DNA of 64,000 nt from Sphingomonas sp. 1F27F7B (GTDB taxonomy: Bacteria > Pseudomonadota > Alphaproteobacteria > Sphingomonadales > Sphingomonadaceae): the NCBI RefSeq assembly GCF_005503355.1, contig NZ_SCMK01000018.1, positions 1 through 64,000 on the forward strand, read 5' to 3'. Both the position numbers and the translations under genes were made by a program. The notes under the pieces are model-generated. The model was not told the DNA's origin. It saw nothing but the letters and a program-made list of their open reading frames with translations, and ran no database searches. This document shows, piece by piece, positions 54,007 through 63,685 of the stretch; position 1 is the first letter of the stretch, and every line of letters begins with the position of its first letter.

Positions 54007-55485
54007 CTAATCCCCCGTCGCGGCGCGGGCGCAGCCGCTATGGACCGCCATCCGCTTCTCCCCCTCGTGATCATAGATCGTCATGCGCCGCACGGCTTCG
54101 CAGCGGCGGACATAGGCGGCGATCCGGGCGACGTTCGCCTCGTTCAGCGGGGCGGCCGGAAGCGGCTCCTGCACGACCACGGTTTCCGGCCGCGCGCGCA
54201 GCACCCGGCGAAGCTCGGCGACTTCGTCGATGCCGCTCGCCCGCGATTCCGCGCCTTCGTAGAAATGGGCGGGGAAGGCCAGGACGCTGGGCGGGGCGGC
54301 GCCGATCTCCGCATAGAGATAGCTCGGCATGCCGAAGACGAGCAGCCTGCGATGCGGCGTGACCCGGCGCACCTGCTCCACCAGTGCGGCGGCAGCGGGC
54401 CGGGCGTGGGCGCGGACCCGCAGGTCGAACATGTCCGACGTTGCGAGGGCGAGGATGACCAGGGCTGCGAAGCCGAGCGTGCCGATCCCCGGCCTGGCGA
54501 AGAATGGGGCGCTCAGCACCGCCAGCGGCGCCAGCAGGGGAAGGGCATAATGGAGATAGAGGCCGGGGAAGATCGCGACGGCGAGGATCGCGGCCGCCGC
54601 CCAGCAGGCGAGGAAGCCGAGCGGGGCGGATCGCTCGGCGCGGCCGCGCAGATAGCCCAGAAGCGCGAACAGGAGCGGCAGGCACAGCAGCCCGGCCAGC
54701 GCCAGCGCGCGCGTGATCCGGCCGGCGTCATAGGTGCGGGCGAAGTTCGACAGCACCAGCGCCTGCCACAGCTGCGGGAAATGCTCCATCCGCCAATAGA
54801 CGAGACCGATCGCGACCATGGGCAGCGCGCCGAGCCCGGCCATCGCCGTGGCGCGGATCGCCAGGGCGGGCCAGCGCATGCCGCCGCGCGCCAGGATCGC
54901 GAGCGTCGCGACGCCGAAGAAAACGGCTTCGAACGCCGCCGATTGCTTGAAGCCGATGGCAAGCCCGGCGGCGAGCATGCCGAGCAGCACGCGGCGCGGC
55001 AGCAGTCCTTGTCGCAAGCGCTCGATACTGGAGGCTATCGACCAGGCGGCGGCGAGGATCAGCGGATTGTAGAACACTGCCGCTTCGCCGTTGCCGCCGC
55101 CGAAGCGAGTCAGCAGCGCGCAATAGGCGATGCCGGCCATCAGCGCGGCCGGAAGCGGCGCGATCAGTCGGGCGATGCGCGCCGTGCCATAGGCGCCGAG
55201 CGCGGCGAACGCCGTGGCGACCAGTTGATAGGCCAGCGTCGAAGCATGGACGCGGGCGATCGCGGCATAGGTGAGGTAGAGGAGCGGCGGCTTGCGATCC
55301 CAGATGTCGGCATAGAGAATGTCGCCCGCGAGCAGCCGGCGCCCGACCAGCGCGAAATACTGGTCGTCCACGGCATAGTTCCACTCGCCATAGGCCGGCC
55401 AGCGCGCCGCCAGCGCGACGAGCAGGAACAAGGCGAACTGGACGGAACGCGAGCGCTCGAGGCCCTGCCAGCTCGCCTTTGCCAT
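54007..55485 (-). CDS. Multi-pass glycosyltransferase of the GT39/PMT-like type
   Basis: This protein has 492 residues from ATG 55485. About 10 hydrophobic segments are visible. The first periplasmic loop has WNYAVDDQYFALVGRRLLAG and ADIWDRKPPLLYL, the GT-C pattern with catalytic-type Asp pair. The C-terminal 100 residues are soluble (RRLLVFGMPSYLYAEIG). Such enzymes transfer sugars from polyprenyl-phosphate donors to lipids or proteins in the periplasm. The acceptor is unknown. The gene is monocistronic by spacing; cpaF lies downstream on the same strand. Confidence 0.82.
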   Translation of the reverse strand: MAKASWQGLERSRSVQFALFLLVALAARWPAYGEWNYAVDDQYFALVGRRLLAGDILYADIWDRKPPLLYLTYAAIARVHASTLAYQLVATAFAALGAYGTARIARLIAPLPAALMAGIAYCALLTRFGGGNGEAAVFYNPLILAAAWSIASSIERLRQGLLPRRVLLGMLAAGLAIGFKQSAAFEAVFFGVATLAILARGGMRWPALAIRATAMAGLGALPMVAIGLVYWRMEHFPQLWQALVLSNFARTYDAGRITRALALAGLLCLPLLFALLGYLRGRAERSAPLGFLACWAAAAILAVAIFPGLYLHYALPLLAPLAVLSAPFFARPGIGTLGFAALVILALATSDMFDLRVRAHARPAAAALVEQVRRVTPHRRLLVFGMPSYLYAEIGAAPPSVLAFPAHFYEGAESRASGIDEVAELRRVLRARPETVVVQEPLPAAPLNEANVARIAAYVRRCEAVRRMTIYDHEGEKRMAVHSGCARAATGD

Positions 55486-55554
55486 GGTTTCCGATCCCCC
55501 GTTCGCCGGACGGACAAATAGGCGCACAGGGTTAAGGCCGGGTAGCTTCCGCGC

Positions 55555-56262
55555 CTAGAGAAAGGGGCCCCGCGCCCGGATGCGGGCGCCGCTGGGCGGC
55601 ATGCCGGCAAGGGCGCGGAAGTCGCGGGCCATGTGCGCCTGGTCGGCATAGCCGCGGGCAGCGGCGGTATCGGCGAGGCTGTCGTCGCGCCGCTGGATGT
55701 CCTGCAGCGCCTCGCGGAAGCGCAGCAGGCGCAGATAGGTGCGCGGTGCGAACCCCAGCTCGCGAGCGAAGATGCGTTGCAGCCGGCGATGCGGCAGGCC
55801 GGCGCGCGCGGAGATCGCTGCGACGCTGTCCGCCGCGAGGATCGCCCGGGCCAGCGGCGGCGGCGCGATGCCCGCCAGCGCACGGGCGAGGTTGGCGACC
55901 GGATCGCCCTCCAGCAGCGCGGCGATCGGCGAATCCGGGGCGACCGCGATCCAGTCGTCGGCGAAGCGCGGGCAGGGGGCGCCGCCCAGGGCATGCCAGG
56001 CCCAGGGCCAGAGCTTGATCGCCGTGAAGCGCGCATCGCCGCTGAAGCCGAACCGGATCGGGCGTTCCGACAGGCCGGTGGCGAAATATTCCGGCTGGTC
56101 GCGCCGCCATTCGGAGCGGCCGGCATGGCGGCGGATCAGCTCGATGCAGCCATCGGGCGTCGCTTCGTGCTCCACCCATTCCGGCCGGCTGGCGGCGAGC
56201 GTCCACACCGCGGCGACAAGCCCGTCGAGCGCGGGCGGCAGGGGCAGCTCGGCATAGTCCAT
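55555..56262 (-). CDS. AraC-family transcriptional regulator
   Basis: This 235-residue protein has an N-terminal ligand region of the DUF6597 type (about 10-140, with HEATPDGCIELIRRHAG). Its C-terminal AraC DNA-binding domain has two helix-turn-helices: AISARAGLPHRRLQRIFARE and ADTAAARGYADQAHMARDF, the latter followed by RALAGMPPS. It is divergent from the DUF6265-like gene across about 80 bases and may regulate it. Confidence 0.9.
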   Translation of the reverse strand: MDYAELPLPPALDGLVAAVWTLAASRPEWVEHEATPDGCIELIRRHAGRSEWRRDQPEYFATGLSERPIRFGFSGDARFTAIKLWPWAWHALGGAPCPRFADDWIAVAPDSPIAALLEGDPVANLARALAGIAPPPLARAILAADSVAAISARAGLPHRRLQRIFARELGFAPRTYLRLLRFREALQDIQRRDDSLADTAAARGYADQAHMARDFRALAGMPPSGARIRARGPFL

Positions 56263-56345
56263 GGCATCAGCCTCGCATGTCGCGTTGGTTCAAGCCAGAG
56301 AGAGCGGCGGGGCGTATCGCGGCGAGGGAACAGGGAGGATCAAGG

Positions 56346-56774
56346 ATGATCGCGAACATCATTTTGCTCGCCGGGCTGGGACTGTCGCCCGAGCCGCTGG
56401 ACTGGCTGGTCGGCAAATGGTGCACCGAGCCGGTGAACGGCCGGACGGTCTGCGAGACCTGGCAGCGGATGGGATCGGACCAGGTGATGCGCGGCGAGAC
56501 CGTCACGACCTCGGCGAAGGGCGAGCGGCGCGAGCCGATGCGGATCACCCGCGGGGCGGACAAGCTCGTCTTCCACGCCGAGCCGCCGGGCCAGGCGCCC
56601 ACCGACTTCACCGCGGACGGCGCGACACCGGGGAATGTCGAGTTCGTCAACGCGGCGCACGATTATCCGCAGCGCATCCGCTATTGGCGCGAGGGCGAAC
56701 TGCTGATGGCGGAGATTTCGCTGGCCGATGGCAGCAAGCCGATGCGCTGGGCCTATCGGCGGACGGGGAACTGA
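56346..56774 (+). CDS. DUF6265-like exported protein
   Basis: This protein has 142 residues from ATG 56346, with GGGAGG upstream. A short hydrophobic start (MIANIILLAGLGL) may be a signal sequence. The body has WLVGKWCTEPVNGRTVCETW and a late NAAHDYPQRIRYWREG, the pattern of the DUF6265 family, a lipocalin-like small beta barrel. Cys27 and the Cys in TVCETW may form a disulfide. Function is unknown. It is divergent from the AraC regulator. Confidence 0.8.
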   Translation: MIANIILLAGLGLSPEPLDWLVGKWCTEPVNGRTVCETWQRMGSDQVMRGETVTTSAKGERREPMRITRGADKLVFHAEPPGQAPTDFTADGATPGNVEFVNAAHDYPQRIRYWREGELLMAEISLADGSKPMRWAYRRTGN

Positions 56775-56786
56775 TCCCGTCCTGTG

Positions 56787-56857
56787 AAGGCCGGGATCCC
56801 GGGCCGCGAAAGCGGGACGAGAGCTTCCCGGAAGGATCCCGGCCTTCGCCGGGATGA
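56787..56857. repeat. Palindromic AAGGCCGGGATCC repeat
   Basis: AAGGCCGGGATCC (56787-56799) and its complement (56834-56846) flank 34 bases, and CGCCGGGATGAC follows on the right, as in the other palindromic repeats. It lies between the DUF6265-like gene and atpC, which are convergent. Confidence 0.65.
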
Positions 56858-56897
56858 CGGAGCCGAACGGCGGGATCCGCCTTCGGCTCCCTTATTC

Positions 56898-57152
56898 TCA
56901 GCCCGCCTTTTCGGCGAGGACTGTCAGGCCCTTCTCGTTCACTTCGGCGAAGCCGCCTTCGATGCGGATCGTCTCCGGCGTGGTGGCGCCGGCCCGGTAG
57001 ATCTCAAGATTGCCGTCGCGGATGGTCGACATCAGCGGGGCATGGCCTTCGAGCACGCCGAAATCGCCCTCGGTGCCGGGGACGACGACCATGTGCACTT
57101 CCTCCGAGCGGAGGAGCTTTTCGGGAGTCACGAGTTCGAAGTGGAGGCTCAT
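56898..57152 (-). CDS. atpC: F1F0 ATP synthase epsilon subunit
   Basis: This 84-residue protein has only the N-terminal beta-sandwich domain of epsilon (LHFELVTPEKLLRSEEV to GGFAEVNEKGLTVLAEKA). The C-terminal two-helix inhibitory domain present in E. coli (139 residues) is absent, as is usual for this group of alphaproteobacteria. Rotary inhibition by epsilon is therefore unlikely here. It is last in the operon and separated from atpD by a palindromic repeat. Confidence 0.95.
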   Translation of the reverse strand: MSLHFELVTPEKLLRSEEVHMVVVPGTEGDFGVLEGHAPLMSTIRDGNLEIYRAGATTPETIRIEGGFAEVNEKGLTVLAEKAG

Positions 57153-57164
57153 TTTCTTACCTTA

Positions 57165-57270
57165 CTCCCTCTCTCCGCTTGCGGGGAGAGGGCGGGGGAG
57201 AGGGGAGAGTGGAGCCCGGCTTCAGGCCCCTCTCCCCGGCCCTCTCCCCGCGAGCGAGGAGAGGGAGGAG
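57165..57270. repeat. Long C/T-rich palindrome between atpD and atpC
   Basis: Arms of about 40 bases (57165-57205, CTCCCTCTCTCCGC...; and 57227-57269, ...GCGAGGAGAGGGAG) are imperfect complements. In the atp mRNA they would fold into a long stem between atpD and atpC. It belongs to the same type as the repeats at 13521 and 32724. Confidence 0.7.
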
Positions 57271-57274
57271 TGGT

Positions 57275-58801
57275 TTACGCCTCTTCGGCCAGCTTCTTGC
57301 CCTTGGCGATGGCGTCGTCGATGCCGCCGACCATGTAGAAGGCCGCTTCCGGCAGATGGTCATACTCGCCGTTCACCACCGCCTTGAACGACTTGATGGT
57401 GTCCTCGATCTGCACGAACGCACCGGGAATGCCGGTGAACACTTCGGCGACGTGGAAGGGCTGCGAGAGGAAGCGCTGGATCTTGCGGGCGCGCGAGACG
57501 GTCAGCTTGTCCTCTTCCGAGAGCTCGTCCATGCCCAGGATGGCGATGATGTCCTGCAGCGACTTGTACTTCTGCAGGATCGACTGGACTGCGCGGGCCG
57601 TCTCGTAATGCTCCTGGCCGACGACGCGCGGCTCGAGCACGCGGCTGGTCGAGTCCAGCGGATCCACCGCCGGATAGATGCCGAGCTCCGAGATCGCGCG
57701 GTTGAGCACGGTCGTCGCGTCCAAGTGGGCGAACGAAGTTGCCGGGGCCGGATCGGTAAGGTCGTCCGCGGGAACGTACACGGCCTGCACCGAAGTGATC
57801 GAGCCCTTGTTGGTCGAGGTGATGCGCTCCTGCAGCGCGCCCATGTCGGTCGACAGGGTCGGCTGATAGCCCACGGCCGAGGGAATGCGGCCGAGCAGCG
57901 CCGACACTTCGGCGCCCGCCTGGGTGAAGCGGAAGATGTTGTCGACGAAGAACAGCACGTCCTGGCCTTCGACGTCGCGGAAATATTCGGCGATCGTCAG
58001 GCCCGACAGCGCGACGCGGGCACGGGCGCCCGGCGGTTCGTTCATCTGGCCATAGACCAGGGCAACCTTCGAACCTTCCGAGATCGCGTTGCCGTCGGCG
58101 TCCTTGGCGATGACGCCTGCGTCGAGGAACTCGTGATAGAGGTCGTTGCCCTCACGGGTACGCTCGCCGACGCCGGCGAACACCGAGGTGCCGCCATGGC
58201 CCTTGGCGATGTTGTTGATCAGCTCCTGGATGAGCACGGTCTTGCCCACGCCGGCGCCGCCGAACAGGCCGATCTTGCCGCCCTTGGCGTAAGGGGCGAG
58301 CAGGTCGATGACCTTGATGCCGGTGACGAGGATCGCGCTCTCGGTCGACTGGTCGACGAAGAGCGGAGCCTCGGCGTGGATCGGCGCGCGCAGGTCGGTG
58401 CCGACCGGGCCGCGCTCGTCGATCGGCTCGCCGACGACGTTGAGGATGCGGCCGAGCGTGGCCGGGCCGACCGGGACCTTGATCTGGCTGCCGGTGTCGG
58501 TGACGACCTGGCCGCGGGTCAGGCCCTCGGTCGAGTCCATCGCGATCGTGCGGACGGTGTTCTCGCCCAGATGCTGCGCGACCTCGAGGACGAGCTTGTT
58601 GCCGTTATTGTCGGTCTCGAGCGCCGAAAGGATCGCCGGCAGCGGTCCTTCGAAGGCGACGTCGACGACGGCGCCGATCACCTGGCTGATGCGGCCGCCA
58701 TTGTTGGTCGTGGTCGGCAGAGTGCCGGCGGCATCCGCCTTCGGCTTGGCCGCGCGCGGCTTGCGGGCGGGCTTCTCTGCGATCGGAGCTTCGGTTGCCA
58801 T
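57275..58801 (-). CDS. atpD: F1F0 ATP synthase beta subunit
   Basis: This catalytic subunit has 508 residues. It has P-loop GGAGVGKT, the catalytic Glu in GERTREGN, DNIFRFTQAGAEVSALLGR and the DELSEEDKL region. The first ~35 residues are an Ala/Lys/Pro-rich extension (EKPARKPRAAKPK) absent from most beta subunits, which begin near GGRISQVIGAVVDV. Sphingomonad proteins can have such tails. It lies 24 bases after atpG. Confidence 0.97.
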   Translation of the reverse strand: MATEAPIAEKPARKPRAAKPKADAAGTLPTTTNNGGRISQVIGAVVDVAFEGPLPAILSALETDNNGNKLVLEVAQHLGENTVRTIAMDSTEGLTRGQVVTDTGSQIKVPVGPATLGRILNVVGEPIDERGPVGTDLRAPIHAEAPLFVDQSTESAILVTGIKVIDLLAPYAKGGKIGLFGGAGVGKTVLIQELINNIAKGHGGTSVFAGVGERTREGNDLYHEFLDAGVIAKDADGNAISEGSKVALVYGQMNEPPGARARVALSGLTIAEYFRDVEGQDVLFFVDNIFRFTQAGAEVSALLGRIPSAVGYQPTLSTDMGALQERITSTNKGSITSVQAVYVPADDLTDPAPATSFAHLDATTVLNRAISELGIYPAVDPLDSTSRVLEPRVVGQEHYETARAVQSILQKYKSLQDIIAILGMDELSEEDKLTVSRARKIQRFLSQPFHVAEVFTGIPGAFVQIEDTIKSFKAVVNGEYDHLPEAAFYMVGGIDDAIAKGKKLAEEA

Positions 58802-58825
58802 TGCTGTTTCCTCGTTCGAACGGTC

Positions 58826-59707
58826 TTAGAGCGCTTCGGCGCCCGAAATGATTTCCACCAGCTCGGTGGTGATCGCGGCCTGACGCTGACGATTGTACAG
58901 CGTGTTGAGCCGCTTGATGAGGTCGCCCGCGTTGCGCGTGGCATTGTCCATCGCGGTCATCTTGCTGCCCTGCTCCGACGCCGCATTCTCGCGCATCGCG
59001 CGGTAGAGCTGGATGGCGACGTTGCGCGGCAGCAGGTCCGCCAGGATCGATTCCTCGTCGGGCTCATAGGTCACCGCGGCACCGCTGCCCGGCGCCTCGG
59101 CGGCCGCCGCGGGCACGGCGACCGGAATGATCTGCTGCGCGGTCGGCTCCTGGGCGAGGACCGACTTGAAGGTCGAGTAGAAGAGCGTCGCCACGTCGAA
59201 CTCGCCCGCCTCGAAGCGCGCGATCAGGTCGTCGGCATAGCCGCGGGCATCGGCGAAGCCCAGCTTGCCCAGGTCGCCCGGCTCGATCGAGTGGACGATG
59301 TTCTTGGGGAACTGGCGGTTGAGCACGGCGCGGCCCTTGCGGCCGATCGTGTAGATCTTCACCGTCTTGCCCTGCGCGAGCAGCTCCTGCGCATGGCGGC
59401 GGGCCAGGCGGGCGATGTTGGTGTTGAACGCGCCGGCCAGGCCCTTGTCGCTGGTGGCGACGACGAGCAGGTGGACCTGGTCCTTGCCGGTGCCGGCGAG
59501 CAGCTTGGGCGAGCTCTCGCTCACGCTCACCTTGCCGGCCAGGCTGGCGACGACGCTTTCGAGGCGCTGGGCATAGGGGCGCCCGGCCTCGGCCGCTTCC
59601 TGCGCGCGGCGCAGCTTGGCGGCGGCGACCATCTTCATCGCCTTGGTGATCTTCTGCGTCGACTTCACCGAGCCGATGCGGATCTTGAGGGCCTTCAAAC
59701 TTGCCAT
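58826..59707 (-). CDS. atpG: F1F0 ATP synthase gamma subunit
   Basis: This central stalk subunit has 293 residues. It has N-terminal MASLKALKIRIGSVKSTQKI, with TKAMKMVAAAKLRRAQ, and the C-terminal MTAMDNATRNAGDLI with NRQRQAAITTELVEI, which rotate in the catalytic ring. The ATG directly follows the TAA of the LysE gene (TAAATG), so reinitiation is likely. A 10-15 residue insert around AAAEAPGSGAAVTYEPDEE is present in the globular part, typical of alphaproteobacteria. Confidence 0.97.
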   Translation of the reverse strand: MASLKALKIRIGSVKSTQKITKAMKMVAAAKLRRAQEAAEAGRPYAQRLESVVASLAGKVSVSESSPKLLAGTGKDQVHLLVVATSDKGLAGAFNTNIARLARRHAQELLAQGKTVKIYTIGRKGRAVLNRQFPKNIVHSIEPGDLGKLGFADARGYADDLIARFEAGEFDVATLFYSTFKSVLAQEPTAQQIIPVAVPAAAAEAPGSGAAVTYEPDEESILADLLPRNVAIQLYRAMRENAASEQGSKMTAMDNATRNAGDLIKRLNTLYNRQRQAAITTELVEIISGAEAL

Positions 59708-60325
59708 TTACGAATTCCGAGCAAGGGCCAGACGGCCCGCGAGACCAACGAATGCCACGCCGAGAACCCCCTCGATCCAGCGCATCGCGCTGCTCTGCTT
59801 GGCGGCGCGGCCCGCACGGGCGGCGACGAAGACGATACCGGTGAGCCAGAAGCCGCCGAGCACATAGGGCACCGCGATCAGCAGTGCGCCCTTGAGCGGG
59901 GCATCGGGGCCGGTGCCGACGAACTGCGGCAGGATGGCGAGGAAGAACAGCGCGACCTTGGGATTGAGCGCCGTGGTGAGCAGCCCCTGCCAGAAGGGCT
60001 TGCCCAGCGCCGGGGCGTCGGCCGTGGCCGGCGCCGGCTTCACCGCGCCGCGGATCAGCTTGAAGCCGAGCCAGGCGAGGTAGATCGCGCCGGCGGTCTT
60101 CACCACCGCGAACAGCGCCGGGAAGACGGTGAGCACGGCGAGGAAGCCGAAGCCGCACAGTGCCATGTACCACAGCCCGCCGAGTACCACGCCGGAGACC
60201 GCCGCCAGGCCGGCCCGCACGCCTCCCCGCGCCGCGTGACCCGCGACGAGCATGGTGTCCGGCCCCGGCGTCAGCACGAGGCCGACGCTGAGCAGCGTCC
60301 ATGCGAGGAGGGAATGGTCGGCCAC
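59708..60325 (-). CDS. LysE/RhtB-family exporter inside the atp operon
   Basis: This 205-residue membrane protein has six hydrophobic segments and the family start LTPGPDTMLVAGHAARGGVRAGL, with ALNPKVALFFLAILPQFV in the middle. Such proteins export amino acids or related metabolites. It begins with GTG 60325, 10 bases after the atpA stop, and its TAA touches the atpG ATG. It must therefore be transcribed with the ATP synthase genes. An exporter here is not part of the ordinary atpHAGDC order. The substrate is unknown. Confidence 0.9.
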   Translation of the reverse strand: MADHSLLAWTLLSVGLVLTPGPDTMLVAGHAARGGVRAGLAAVSGVVLGGLWYMALCGFGFLAVLTVFPALFAVVKTAGAIYLAWLGFKLIRGAVKPAPATADAPALGKPFWQGLLTTALNPKVALFFLAILPQFVGTGPDAPLKGALLIAVPYVLGGFWLTGIVFVAARAGRAAKQSSAMRWIEGVLGVAFVGLAGRLALARNS

Positions 60326-60335
60326 TGGCTGGCGA

Positions 60336-61865
<1,530 letters not shown>

Positions 61866-61875
61866 GTCTTAGCCT

Positions 61876-62430
61876 TCAGCCTTTCATCGCGTGCGCGAGG
61901 GAATTGAGTCGGGTCTTGATCGAGCTGTCGATCATCTGGCTGCCGATCTTCACGACCAGCCCGCCAAGGAGCGAGGGATCGACCGAAAGGTCGACGGCCA
62001 CTTCCCGGCCGATACGGGTGCGCAGCTGCTGCTTGAGCGCGTCGACCTGATCGGCGGAAAGCGGATGGGCGGAGGTGACTTCGGCCGTGGTCTCGCCGCG
62101 ATGGGCGGCGGCCAGCTGGCGGAAGGCGCGGATCACCGCGGACAGCTGGTTCAGCCGGCGGTTCTGCGCGAGCACGCCCAGGAAGCTGGTGGTGGTGGCG
62201 TCGAGCTTCAGGCTCTTGGCGACGGCGGCGACGGCCTTGGCGGCGTCGGCACGCGAAACCAGCGGGCTGGCGGTCAGCGCCTTGAAGTCGGCCGATTCGG
62301 TCAGCGCCTGGGCGACGGTGCCGAGGCTGGCCTCGACCTGGGCCAGGGCCTTCGAATCACGCGCGAGCTCGAACAGGGCGGTAGCGTAGCGTCCGCTTAG
62401 GCTTGCCTGGATACCGGCGGAATTCTCCAC
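61876..62430 (-). CDS. atpH: F1F0 ATP synthase delta subunit
   Basis: This peripheral stalk subunit has 184 residues and joins F1 to the b subunits. It has the N-terminal helical domain GRYATALFELARDSKALAQVE and the conserved late DPSLLGGLVVKIGSQMIDSSIKTRL. It is the first gene of the operon on the minus strand. The F0 genes are not next to it, as is normal in alphaproteobacteria, where they form a separate operon. The promoter should lie in 62431-62700. Confidence 0.96.
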   Translation of the reverse strand: MENSAGIQASLSGRYATALFELARDSKALAQVEASLGTVAQALTESADFKALTASPLVSRADAAKAVAAVAKSLKLDATTTSFLGVLAQNRRLNQLSAVIRAFRQLAAAHRGETTAEVTSAHPLSADQVDALKQQLRTRIGREVAVDLSVDPSLLGGLVVKIGSQMIDSSIKTRLNSLAHAMKG

Positions 62431-62701
62431 GCGATCGGGTTCCTCTCGGAGGTTCGGGTTTCAGCCCCATATGAATTGGGGGCCGATTTCCGGCTCCATC
62501 AAAGTATTACTCTGACGGCTGCCCCATACGGCCCCCTATGGGTCGCGGCGCGGTTAGCATCGGTGTCACGGGGATGCAACCCGACTCCGAGTCGCTCTCC
62601 ATCGAAGACTCGGGAAACCGAGCCCCGACACGGCCATGTACCGAATCATTTCATGTGGTAAACGACGCCCGCGACATCCTTTGGGGGGAAGGACAGGGGA
62701 A

Positions 62702-63616
62702 ATGAACAAGCGGATTCTTGTCGGCGCCGCCGCCGCCATGCTGGTCGCGGGCATCGCGCGCGCCGAGGTTCTGGAGATTACCGGCGAGTTTGCCGCGCCC
62801 AACCGCGAGGCGAGCCTGTTGCGCTCGATCTCGGTCGACCGGATCGAGGGGCAGGACGGCCAGGCGCTGGCGCGCGCGATCGAGCAGGGCCTTGCCGGCA
62901 CGCATTTCGCGCTGATGGGCGGCCATGCCGGCCGGGGCAATGCCGAGGGCTCGCTCGCCGGCGGCGTGACGACGGGCGTCGACGAATCCAATTTCAAGCG
63001 GCTCGAGAGGCGCTGCGTCGAGAAGGACAGCGCCGACCAGAAGAAATGCATCCGGCACGCCGAGGTGGAAGTCCGCTGCCGGCGCCGGGTCGTCAGCGTG
63101 AAGGCCGATCTGCGCCTGGTGCGCAACCGCGACGGCCGGATCGTCTATTCGACCACCAAGCCGTTCATCAACGAGTTCAGCTCGTGCGAGGGCGACAACA
63201 CCCGCCCGGCGCCGGTGGAAGAAGTCATCGCCGATGCGGTGCGCGGTCTCGGCAATTCGGTGCGCGGCGACATCGCGCCAACTCTCTCGACCTATCGCAT
63301 CCGCGTGCGCGAAAGCGACAAGGGGATGGGCAAGGACCAGGCGCAGCGCTTCAAGGATCTGGTGAAGCTGACCAAGCGCGATGCGCGCGGGGCCTGTGCC
63401 GGCTGGTCGGCGCTTGCGGGGGAAGTGCCGGACAATCCCTCGATCACCTTCAATCTGGGCCTCTGCGCCGAGCAGGCGGGCAATTACGAGAAGGCGCTCG
63501 AACTCTACCATGCCGCGTCGCGGGTGGGGGCGTATGAAGGCAAGGAAGGCGCCGACCGCGCGATCCGGCTGATCGCCGGCCGCGAGGACGCACAGGTGCG
63601 GGCACGGTGGCGCTGA
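62702..63616 (+). CDS. Exported protein with C-terminal TPR-like repeat
   Basis: This protein has 304 residues from ATG 62702, after GGACAGGGGA. Signal peptide ILVGAAAAMLVAGIARA. The N-terminal half is a mixed domain with RSISVDRIEGQDGQALA and a Cys-rich part (ERRCVEKDSADQKKC, EVRCRRR, FSSCEGD), suggesting disulfides in the periplasm. The C-terminal part contains NPSITFNLGLCAEQAGNYEKALELYHAAS, a TPR-type helix pair. I do not recognise the whole protein. It is divergent from the atp operon across about 270 bases. Confidence 0.75.
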   Translation: MNKRILVGAAAAMLVAGIARAEVLEITGEFAAPNREASLLRSISVDRIEGQDGQALARAIEQGLAGTHFALMGGHAGRGNAEGSLAGGVTTGVDESNFKRLERRCVEKDSADQKKCIRHAEVEVRCRRRVVSVKADLRLVRNRDGRIVYSTTKPFINEFSSCEGDNTRPAPVEEVIADAVRGLGNSVRGDIAPTLSTYRIRVRESDKGMGKDQAQRFKDLVKLTKRDARGACAGWSALAGEVPDNPSITFNLGLCAEQAGNYEKALELYHAASRVGAYEGKEGADRAIRLIAGREDAQVRARWR

Positions 63617-63685
63617 GCCTCGCTTGCCGGCGGGGCCGGCAGGTCTATTGAGATCGCTTGGCCCGGTGCTGGCGAGAGGGGGAAT

